6,670 bases of DNA from Alphaproteobacteria bacterium (GTDB lineage Bacteria; Pseudomonadota; Alphaproteobacteria; JANQSM01): contig JANQSM010000189.1 of NCBI GenBank assembly GCA_028284025.1, positions 1 to 6,670 of the forward strand, read 5' to 3'. This document shows positions 1 to 5,375 of the stretch, piece by piece (the first letter of the stretch is position 1; each line of letters starts with the position of its first letter). The translations under genes were made by a program, and so were the position numbers. Below the pieces are notes generated by a model that saw only the letters and a program-made list of their open reading frames with translations, searched no databases and had not been told where the DNA came from.

Positions 1-305
1 CCGGTGTACCACGTATTTTTCAGGTAATGGTTGAAAATATCCTGCATGATTTGGAAGAAGGGCAAAAGCTTTTCAGCTGCACGGTTTCATCCCGTTTGAC
101 AGAAGGGGATATTGCTGCCCATTTAAAAGGTTTTTTAGAAGATTATCCGGCAGTTGAGTTGGGGAGTTATCCTTATTTTAAAGATGGCAAGTTTGGTGTC
201 AGCCTTGTTTTGAGGAGTTATCAAGAAGATGCCGTAGCAAGTGCAGCTCAAGCTCTGGAGGCCTTGCTACAAGATCTTTACACAAAAAAGCAGCAACAGG
301 CTTAA
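1..305 (+). CDS. CinA-like molybdopterin-binding (MoCF) domain protein, C-terminal part
   Basis: Only the last ~100 codons are present. The frame is open from base 3 and reads GVPRIFQVM before the first ATG (27), so that ATG is internal and the true start lies left of the window. The segment GVPxIxQ-M, followed by a region with TVSSRLTEGDIAAHL and then GSYPYFKDGKFGVSLVLR, matches what I know of the C-terminal half of the competence/damage-inducible protein A family in Alphaproteobacteria (MoCF fold, without the CinA deamidase domain). Members are soluble cytoplasmic proteins. Some CinA proteins hydrolyse ADP-ribose or other nucleotides, but the role of this short form is not established. The reading frame ends in TAA after a Lys/Gln-rich tail (KKQQQA). 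No terminator is visible after it; the tRNA promoter begins nine bases downstream. The family call is from recognition of conserved segments, not a search. Confidence 0.8.
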   Translation, partial: GVPRIFQVMVENILHDLEEGQKLFSCTVSSRLTEGDIAAHLKGFLEDYPAVELGSYPYFKDGKFGVSLVLRSYQEDAVASAAQALEALLQDLYTKKQQQA

Positions 306-313
306 GTTTTTCA

Positions 314-342
314 TTGGCATCTGTTCTAAAACCCATTATTAA
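314..342 (+). promoter_or_regulatory. Probable sigma70-type promoter of tRNA-Leu
   Basis: TTGGCA (314-319, 5 of 6 to the TTGACA consensus) is followed after exactly 17 bases by TATTAA (337-342, 4 of 6 to TATAAT). Transcription would start near 349, about eight bases before the mature tRNA 5' end at 357, which suits a short leader removed by RNase P. The position between the end of the CinA-like gene and the tRNA fits. This is a motif match only. Confidence 0.55.
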
Positions 343-356
343 AGAATCTTATTTGA

Positions 357-444
357 GCGCTCGTGGCGGAACAGGTAGACGCTGCAGACTTAAAATCTGT
401 TGGGATAGTATCCCGTGCCGGTTCGACTCCGGCCGAGCGTACCA
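357..444 (+). tRNA. tRNA-Leu (anticodon UAA), CCA encoded
   Basis: A complete class II cloverleaf can be folded by hand. The acceptor stem pairs 357-363 (GCGCTCG) with 434-440 (CGAGCGT). The anticodon stem GCAGA/TCTGT (384-388/396-400) encloses the loop CTTAAAA, giving anticodon TAA at 391-393. A long variable arm, GGGA (402-405) with TCCC (411-414), is typical of Leu/Ser/Tyr tRNAs. The T arm GCCGG-TTCGACT-CCGGC spans 417-433. The discriminator is A441, as bacterial tRNA-Leu requires, and CCA is encoded at 442-444. It decodes UUA and, by wobble, UUG. The first acceptor pair is G1-U72 rather than the usual G-C. No intrinsic terminator is evident in the ~40 bases before the end of the convergent nadD; a T-run at 482-488 has no clear hairpin in front of it. 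Confidence 0.97.
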
Positions 445-486
445 TATACTCTCTTGCTTTATTTGGATTTCAACAACAGCATTTTT

Positions 487-1185
487 TTAGATCTGAACTC
501 CGCTAGAAGGATCGTCTTGTCGGCCTGGGTAATTTGCATTTGTTTGATACAATTTATTTTGCAGAATATAGCTGAGAATTTCCTCAGGAACACCATCTGG
601 TTCTTGTCCGGCGGCAAGTTTCTCGCGAATGCCGGTTGAAGAAAGATCCATATCTACATCTTCCATAAAACACCAACCCGGTTGATTTAAATCCATTTCT
701 TCAACGGCGTACTTTTGGTCCGCCATATAGTGCGCAGCCGGAGAAGCAAGGGCAGCATCGGAATAACCTGGACGATTAAGAATTGCCATTGGGTAATGGT
801 CGGCTATTTCTTGCCAGCGTTCCCAGGTATGAAACTTTGCCAAATTATCAGCGCCCATAATCCAGATAAACTGGTCATCGGGGTGGGTTACGTTCAAGTG
901 CTTAAGCGTTTCAGCAGTAGGAACATAGTCCTGTCCTTCAGGCACTAAATTCTTTTCAATATCTGAAGGAATCAGCCAAGATTGATGCTGTACAAGCAAG
1001 TGGCACATCGCTAATCGGTCTTTTAAAGGCGCCATCCCCGCGCGTTGTTTTTGCCAGTTCTGGGGTGTGACCAGCAACCAGATCTCATCTAGTTGCAACC
1101 GCTTATGTACAGCTTTTGCCACTTCAAGATAGGCGTTGTGTGGTGGGTTTGCCGAAGCCCCAAAAGCACCAATTCGTTTAGTCAT
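487..1185 (-). CDS. nadD: Nicotinate-nucleotide adenylyltransferase (NadD), with atypical HxGH motif
   Basis: NadD transfers AMP from ATP to nicotinate mononucleotide to give deamido-NAD, the penultimate step of NAD synthesis in the cytoplasm. The 232-residue product has a nucleotidyltransferase Rossmann start (IGAFGASANPPH, 5-16), the family's GADNLAKFHTWERW segment (111-124), an LNRPGY segment (136-141) and the C-terminal SSTGIR nucleotide-binding motif (182-187). The usual (H/T)xGH signature reads H16-N-A-Y19, so the conserved Gly and second His are missing (see findings). Length is slightly above the usual 190-215 because of a polar tail after about residue 214. The ATG at 1185 is the only reasonable start: an in-frame TAA lies five codons upstream, and AAAGGA (1192-1197) sits six bases before it. 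It does not directly neighbour rsfS/rlmH here, genes that often accompany nadD; the convergent tRNA follows instead. Confidence 0.9.
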   Translation of the reverse strand: MTKRIGAFGASANPPHNAYLEVAKAVHKRLQLDEIWLLVTPQNWQKQRAGMAPLKDRLAMCHLLVQHQSWLIPSDIEKNLVPEGQDYVPTAETLKHLNVTHPDDQFIWIMGADNLAKFHTWERWQEIADHYPMAILNRPGYSDAALASPAAHYMADQKYAVEEMDLNQPGWCFMEDVDMDLSSTGIREKLAAGQEPDGVPEEILSYILQNKLYQTNANYPGRQDDPSSGVQI

Positions 1186-1202
1186 CTCTAATCCTTTGAT
1201 TT

Positions 1203-1231
1203 ACTATAGGTCAGTGCCAGATTGATGGCAA
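1203..1231 (-). promoter_or_regulatory. Probable sigma70-type promoter of nadD
   Basis: On the minus strand TTGCCA (1231-1226, 5 of 6 to TTGACA) is followed after 17 bases by TATAGT (1208-1203, 5 of 6 to TATAAT). It lies directly after the stop codon of the upstream glycosyltransferase gene, so nadD may be transcribed apart from the purF operon. The predicted start near 1196 would give a leader of only about 11 bases, with the AAAGGA ribosome binding site (1197-1192) at its extreme 5' end; this tight geometry is the main reservation. Confidence 0.5.
1215..1230. repeat. Short perfect inverted repeat in the nadD promoter
   Basis: TGCCA (1215-1219) and TGGCA (1226-1230) form a perfect 5-bp inverted repeat around six bases. 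It covers the proposed -35 element and the adjoining spacer of the nadD promoter, right after the glycosyltransferase stop. It could be an operator half-site pair or chance; no T-run follows on either strand, so it is not an intrinsic terminator. Confidence 0.3.
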
Positions 1232-1232
1232 A

Positions 1233-2336
1233 TCAAGAAAAACGCTTGAGAATATCTTTCGCACGCCCTTGCCAGGTATAGTGGTCTTTAAAATCTTGAT
1301 AAGCTTGTTGTCCAATGCTTTTCATCAGGTCGCGCTTGTTGTCCAATTTTTTTAAAGCTTTCACCCAGGCCAATATATCATCTGGTGGGCATAAAATTGC
1401 ATTGTTATTGTGTTTTAGAACTTCATGTAATACGGGCAGGTCCGAGGCAATAATCGCGCGCTGGGCAGCCATATACTCAAATACTTTTAGTGGAGACATC
1501 CATTCCACTGTGTTGCCACTGCCGCCGGCAACGGCAACAATTCTTTGATAAGGGGCCAGTAAAACATGGAATTTTTTACGGATGGCTGCGGCGTTGGCGG
1601 GGGATAAAAATCCGTGCAGGGTAATATTTTTAAGATCTGCGATTTGTGGCTGCCAGAAAGCAATGTCTTTTTCCGTGCCGCCAATAATATGAAAGTCTGC
1701 AAATTCGCAGGACCGGGCCATGCCTAAAATAATATCAATGCCCCGCCCAGGATAAAGGTGACCAATGTATCCAACCTGTAATCGTTTGGTGCGAGGCCAT
1801 TGTCTGGCTGCTGTGGTGGTGTCATCTGCTCCATCATGAGCCACCAGAATTTTGCTAGTAATGCTTGAAAAATCTTTTTTATAAAGTTTCTTCAACGCCG
1901 CAGAAATTACTACCAGGGTTTTAAAAGAGTGCCACTTGAAAGCCCATCGGGCTAAAGGAAAATAGAACTGCTTTTTGCTGATCGGGCTGTGGTGTTCCAA
2001 ACCAACGCAAGGATGAAAAAAGCTTGCCAGGCAACATCCCAATACATCACGCCCAAAAATAATATCAGGTTTTGTTTTTAAAGCTTTTCGCATGGCCTGC
2101 CAGCTGTAAACCAGGTTCTTACCTTTAAAGCGAGGGAAAGGGATTTTGCAAATTTCAAAGGATTTTTTAACTCCGTAAAATTTGTAAAGATCTTGTGCAT
2201 CAGATTTGTGAAAGTGAGGTGTGATAAGTTGTACCTCATGCCCCAGCGCTGCGAAGGCTGCACACATTTTCATGACATGCACACTGTTGGCATCGCGCGA
2301 AGGAAGTTTTGATTTTGCCAGATACGCAATTTTCAT
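1233..2336 (-). CDS. GT4-type (GT-B fold) glycosyltransferase
   Basis: The 367-residue product resembles retaining GT-B glycosyltransferases of the GT4 kind, which move a sugar from a nucleotide-sugar donor to a lipid-linked or surface-glycan acceptor at the cytoplasmic side of the membrane. The N-terminal domain opens with KIAYLAKSKLPSRDANSVHV (2-21) and LGHEVQLITP (31-40), with the family's E-H pair at GLEHHSP (112-118). The linker has VAHDGAD (165-171). The C-terminal donor domain shows VGYIGHLYPGRGID (188-201) and the donor-binding segment WMSPLKVFEYMA (279-290), followed by AIIASDLPVLHEVL (294-307). There is no signal peptide or membrane segment. The gene begins 15 bases after the SDR stop and has no clear ribosome binding site, suggesting translation coupled to the gene before it. 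Donor and acceptor cannot be read from the sequence. Lys-rich stretches recur but codon use does not look foreign by eye. Confidence 0.85.
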   Translation of the reverse strand: MKIAYLAKSKLPSRDANSVHVMKMCAAFAALGHEVQLITPHFHKSDAQDLYKFYGVKKSFEICKIPFPRFKGKNLVYSWQAMRKALKTKPDIIFGRDVLGCCLASFFHPCVGLEHHSPISKKQFYFPLARWAFKWHSFKTLVVISAALKKLYKKDFSSITSKILVAHDGADDTTTAARQWPRTKRLQVGYIGHLYPGRGIDIILGMARSCEFADFHIIGGTEKDIAFWQPQIADLKNITLHGFLSPANAAAIRKKFHVLLAPYQRIVAVAGGSGNTVEWMSPLKVFEYMAAQRAIIASDLPVLHEVLKHNNNAILCPPDDILAWVKALKKLDNKRDLMKSIGQQAYQDFKDHYTWQGRAKDILKRFS

Positions 2337-2351
2337 GAAACACCACAGAGA

Positions 2352-3020
2352 TTATAGCAGAGCCAGAATTTCTTCGGCTACTTGATCCGGTTTTTTCAGT
2401 TGTGTTTTGTCTTCTCCGGGAAAAGCCTTGGCACGCATAGCTGTGTTGACTACTCCGGGATCAAAAATCTCAATGTCAATATTGGTGCGGCGGGTTTCCT
2501 GACGGTAAATCTGAGCCATAATCTCAAGTCCTGCCTTGCTGGCACTATATGCTCCAAAATAAGCAAATGGTTTTTTGGTGACTTTGGGTGCTCCCAGGAA
2601 AATCACCTTGGCGTTGTCTACCTGGCGCAATAAAGGATCCATGCTTCGAATCAGGCGAAAATTAGCGGTTAAGTTAGTAGCAATTACTTGATCAAAAACT
2701 TTTGGAGATGTCTGGTTTAGTGGGGTGATATCCCCTAGCATACCAGCATTACAGACCAGAATGTCCAGCTTACCAAATCGGTCATTGAGCATCGCTCCCA
2801 GCATGTCGACTTTTTCAGGTTGAGTCAGGTCCAGCGGTACGATGGTTGCACTCTCACCTGTTTCATTTTGAATAATGTCATCTACGGCTTCTAGATCTTT
2901 CACCGTACGGGCAGCAATAATGACGTGTGCACCGGCCTTGGCCAAAGCGATTGCGGTAGAAGCCCCAATCCCGCGTGATGCACCGGTTACCAGAGCTGTT
3001 TTTCCACTTAAATCTGTCAC
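2352..3020 (-). CDS. Short-chain dehydrogenase/reductase family protein lacking the expected catalytic Ser
   Basis: A Rossmann-fold SDR protein of 222 residues, somewhat shorter than the usual ~250. It has the cofactor motif TGASRGIG (12-19), the NAG motif (91-93), the structural Asn of the tetrad (N116), YSASK with Tyr158 and Lys162, and the PG motif (178-179). AAR at 36-38 after the second strand suggests NADP(H) preference by family rule. The stretch before Tyr158 reads VIFLGAPKVTKKPFAYFGAY; the catalytic Ser expected there is replaced by Gly143-Ala-Pro. The start is GTG at 3020, one base after the purF TAG, with only a weak GAGA upstream, so it is very likely translated by coupling to purF. 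SDR genes directly after purF are common in Alphaproteobacteria; I know of no established substrate. It could be a true reductase with an altered site or a non-catalytic cofactor-binding protein. Confidence 0.88.
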   Translation of the reverse strand: MTDLSGKTALVTGASRGIGASTAIALAKAGAHVIIAARTVKDLEAVDDIIQNETGESATIVPLDLTQPEKVDMLGAMLNDRFGKLDILVCNAGMLGDITPLNQTSPKVFDQVIATNLTANFRLIRSMDPLLRQVDNAKVIFLGAPKVTKKPFAYFGAYSASKAGLEIMAQIYRQETRRTNIDIEIFDPGVVNTAMRAKAFPGEDKTQLKKPDQVAEEILALL

Positions 3021-3021
3021 T

Positions 3022-4437
3022 CTAGGTTGTCTCTCGAATCAGGGAAATATTATCTCGACTATGATTACCGCCGTTTACATCAACCAGCGGGATAGGATAA
3101 TCACCGGTAAAGACCGAATCTTCAAACTGCGGTGCATCATTGTTGCGGCCTTTTTCTCCCATTGCCTGGTATAGCCCATCTAATGAAATATATTTGAGCG
3201 AATCTACCCCGATCAGTTTCTCCACTTCTTCTACGGTGTGATTAGCGGCGATTAATTTAGATCGGTCCGGGGTATCGATGCCATAAAAACACGGCCAAGT
3301 TTTGGGAGGACTAGATACACGAAAATGAATTTCCTTGGCTCCGGCGGCACGTACCATCTCCACAATCTTGCGGGAAGTGGTCCCGCGCACGATAGAATCA
3401 TCCACCAACACAACACGCTTACCTTCAAGGCATTTGCGGCTGGCATTATGTTTTAACTTCACACCCAGGTGGCGGATTTTGTCCGTGGGTTCAATAAAAG
3501 TACGGCCAATGTAATGGTTGCGGATAATCCCCATTTCAAATGGCAAGTTGGCTTCACGAGCGTACCCCATAGCCGACGGGTTTCCAGAATCAGGCACGGA
3601 AACAACAACGTCTGCATCCACGTGGCTTTCCTCTGCCAGCTTGCGACCGATATTAATGCGGGCTTCATAGACCGACCGGCCATCTACGATAGAATCTGGC
3701 CGGCTGAAATAGATGTATTCAAAAATGTCCAGTCGCTTATTGACTTTTTCAAACGGAAAGGAGCTTTCCAGCCCGTCATTCCCAATAAACAGCATTTCTC
3801 CTGGTTCAATATCCCGTACAAATTCTGCCCCGATAATGTCAAATGCAACACTCTCTGATGCAACGATATAGGCTTCTCCCAGTTTACCTAAAGAAAGAGG
3901 GCGCACACCATATGGATCACGCACGGCGATCATTTTGTCGTCAATTAACATTACCAGACAGTAAGCCCCGATCACTTTTTTCAAAGCCCATATCAACCTG
4001 TCTTTGAAAGTGCTTTCGCGACTTTTGGCGATTAAGTGGATAATAACTTCAGTATCAGATGTAGACTGAAAAATACGACCCTCGCGCACCAGCTCTTTGC
4101 GTAAGGTCATTGAATTAGTCAAGTTACCGTTGTGGGCAACAGCAAATCCCCCAAAATCCATATGCGCGAACAAGGGTTGGGTGTTGCGGGCAACAGTTTC
4201 ACCAGAAGTGGAATAGCGGTTATGACCAATGGCAGCATAACCTGGAAGTGCGCGGATGATTTCTTCGTCTCCAAAAATCTCACCTACCAGACCCATATCG
4301 CGATGGGCAAAAAAGCGTTCTCCGTTGAAAGAGACGATTCCGGCTGCCTCCTGGCCGCGATGTTGTAATGCATGCAGTCCCAAAGCGGTATTGGCAGCTG
4401 CATCAACGTTACGATAAATCCCAAAAATGCCACACAT
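3022..4437 (-). CDS. purF: Amidophosphoribosyltransferase
   Basis: PurF makes 5-phosphoribosylamine from PRPP and glutamine, the first committed step of purine synthesis, in the cytoplasm. The 471-residue product starts MCGIFG, so Cys2 becomes the N-terminal nucleophile after Met removal and there is no propeptide. The class II glutamine amidotransferase domain (to about 240) shows LQHRGQE (24-30), GHNRYST (71-77), HNGNL (102-106) and SDTE (127-130). The phosphoribosyltransferase domain has VPDSGNPSA (281-289), RNHYIGRTFI (306-315) and the PRPP loop VVLVDDSIVRGTTS (342-355). Of the four Fe-S cysteines of the Bacillus enzyme only the WPCFYG one (C383) remains; the C-terminal pair is replaced in DSVFTGDYP (440-448), so no cluster is expected. 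AGAGGA (4451-4446) lies eight bases before the ATG. The gene follows cvpA by 70 bases, the classical cvpA-purF pairing, and is followed at one base by the SDR gene. Confidence 0.97.
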   Translation of the reverse strand: MCGIFGIYRNVDAAANTALGLHALQHRGQEAAGIVSFNGERFFAHRDMGLVGEIFGDEEIIRALPGYAAIGHNRYSTSGETVARNTQPLFAHMDFGGFAVAHNGNLTNSMTLRKELVREGRIFQSTSDTEVIIHLIAKSRESTFKDRLIWALKKVIGAYCLVMLIDDKMIAVRDPYGVRPLSLGKLGEAYIVASESVAFDIIGAEFVRDIEPGEMLFIGNDGLESSFPFEKVNKRLDIFEYIYFSRPDSIVDGRSVYEARINIGRKLAEESHVDADVVVSVPDSGNPSAMGYAREANLPFEMGIIRNHYIGRTFIEPTDKIRHLGVKLKHNASRKCLEGKRVVLVDDSIVRGTTSRKIVEMVRAAGAKEIHFRVSSPPKTWPCFYGIDTPDRSKLIAANHTVEEVEKLIGVDSLKYISLDGLYQAMGEKGRNNDAPQFEDSVFTGDYPIPLVDVNGGNHSRDNISLIRETT

Positions 4438-4460
4438 ACTTTTTATCCTCTGAGAGTGTT

Positions 4461-4489
4461 GATTTAGTTTGTTTTCACTAGTACGTCAA
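4461..4489 (-). promoter_or_regulatory. Candidate promoter of purF in the cvpA-purF gap
   Basis: In the 70-base gap the minus strand has TTGACG (4489-4484, 5 of 6 to TTGACA) and, 17 bases on, TAAATC (4466-4461, only 3 of 6 to TATAAT). An initiation near 4454 would place the purF ribosome binding site AGAGGA (4451-4446) just inside a short leader. The -35 is good but the -10 poor, so this is a tentative internal promoter within a larger radA-cvpA-purF transcript. I see no riboswitch-sized structure here; the gap is too short for one, and I recognise no PurR-like operator. Confidence 0.33.
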
Positions 4490-4507
4490 CTGTTTTTACT
4501 CTTCTGT

Positions 4508-5365
4508 TTATTGTGGTTCCTGCGCATCAAAACTTTCTGGCAATTGTTCACGGAACTGGTGTCTTTGGTTTAAGAACTGGTCAATTTCAATATTTTCTTC
4601 AGGGAAAAGCGGGTCAATATATTCCTGGTATGTCGAAGGTCCAGAGGGTTCTTCCACAATTACCGGGTTTAAATCCCGTAAGATATTCTGCTCTTCTTGC
4701 GGCAATGCAGGAGGGTCTTCATATTCATACTCATAGATTTGGTCATAATCTGGCTCCTGCAGATCCTCTTGTTTTTTCTTGTCTTCATAGGGGGTGTACT
4801 TTTCAAAGATCTCTTTGGGTTTTTCGCGGTGTTTGTTGTAATTGTCTTCCGCTGTATCAAAACTTTCCCGTACTTTTTCAATGTTGGGGATGTGTTTATA
4901 AGCAAAATCACCCAGATGTTCCAGTACCGGTAGGCTGGCGGAATTGGCAATCCAGTCCGGTTTCTTGTTAGGGTACACCATCATTAAACCAACGTAGGCC
5001 AGAATCACAATTGCTGCCCCCTTTAAAATTCCGAATACAAAGCCTAAAGATTTGTCAAACATTCCGAATTTACTGGTTTTTACCAGCAGGATAATGGTTT
5101 TTGTTCCAACAGAAACCAACGCAAGCGTTGCAATAAACAGCAGAACAGCTGTAACCACATTTGCTACCAAAACATTGCCAATTACATCAACCATGCCATC
5201 CACGGCAAACGGGTAAATCCAGACAATAACCAGAATACCCAGAAGCCAGCCAATCATGGATAATACTTCAGTGACCAGTCCGCGGCTGTATCCTAGCAGG
5301 CAGAAAAATAACACCACGAATATAATCACGATATCCGCACTGTGAATAATGGAATTGCCTGACAT
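4508..5365 (-). CDS. cvpA: CvpA family membrane protein with long acidic C-terminal tail
   Basis: The first ~135 residues carry the CvpA domain: four hydrophobic segments at about 9-26, 33-52, 66-95 and 107-131, with the family's FxLLGYSRGLVTEVLSMIGW-like opening (20-40) and the FDKSLGFVFGILKG segment (103-116) before the last helix. E. coli CvpA is needed for colicin V production and has been linked to envelope stress tolerance; its biochemical role is unclear. The protein acts in the inner membrane. After about residue 135 comes a ~150-residue polar tail, far beyond the ~160-residue E. coli protein: first Lys/Glu-rich (164-203), then strongly acidic and Tyr/Pro/Gln-rich, including the YEYEYED run (211-217). 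No cysteine or enzymatic motif is seen in the tail. The ATG is 10 bases after the radA TGA, with a weak GAG-type binding site overlapping that stop, so coupling to radA is likely. Confidence 0.92.
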   Translation of the reverse strand: MSGNSIIHSADIVIIFVVLFFCLLGYSRGLVTEVLSMIGWLLGILVIVWIYPFAVDGMVDVIGNVLVANVVTAVLLFIATLALVSVGTKTIILLVKTSKFGMFDKSLGFVFGILKGAAIVILAYVGLMMVYPNKKPDWIANSASLPVLEHLGDFAYKHIPNIEKVRESFDTAEDNYNKHREKPKEIFEKYTPYEDKKKQEDLQEPDYDQIYEYEYEDPPALPQEEQNILRDLNPVIVEEPSGPSTYQEYIDPLFPEENIEIDQFLNQRHQFREQLPESFDAQEPQ

Positions 5366-5375
5366 GGGTTTTAAC

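Noticed and set aside
27..29. ATG as the start of a 92-residue small protein
   Set aside because: In-frame codons before it encode the conserved GVPRIFQV of the CinA-like family, so it is the end of a longer gene.
482..488. T-run as an intrinsic terminator for tRNA-Leu
   Set aside because: No stable hairpin precedes it; the bases before it (AT-rich with CAACAACAGC) do not pair well.
415..639. A 74-codon plus-strand open frame starting inside tRNA-Leu and running across the nadD 3' end
   Set aside because: It begins in the T arm of the tRNA, is antisense to nadD, has no ribosome binding site and no recognisable protein features.
2350..2360. A perfect TATAAT on the minus strand overlapping the SDR stop codon, just before the glycosyltransferase
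   Set aside because: The hexamer about 17 bases upstream (GCCGAA region) does not resemble a -35 box, and the motif arises from the codons CTA-TAA; it would also put the transcript start almost at the ATG.
3469..3858. A 129-codon plus-strand open frame
   Set aside because: It lies wholly antisense to the highly conserved purF coding sequence and has no domain-like pattern; a chance frame.
4438..4507. Purine riboswitch or PurR operator upstream of purF
   Set aside because: Only 70 bases are available, no riboswitch core is recognisable, and the only palindrome seen (ACTAGT at 4477-4482) is too short to mean anything.
4513..4971. A 152-codon plus-strand open frame antisense to the cvpA tail
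   Set aside because: The codon bias of the acidic cvpA tail leaves the opposite strand free of stops; composition is not protein-like and no start signal is seen.
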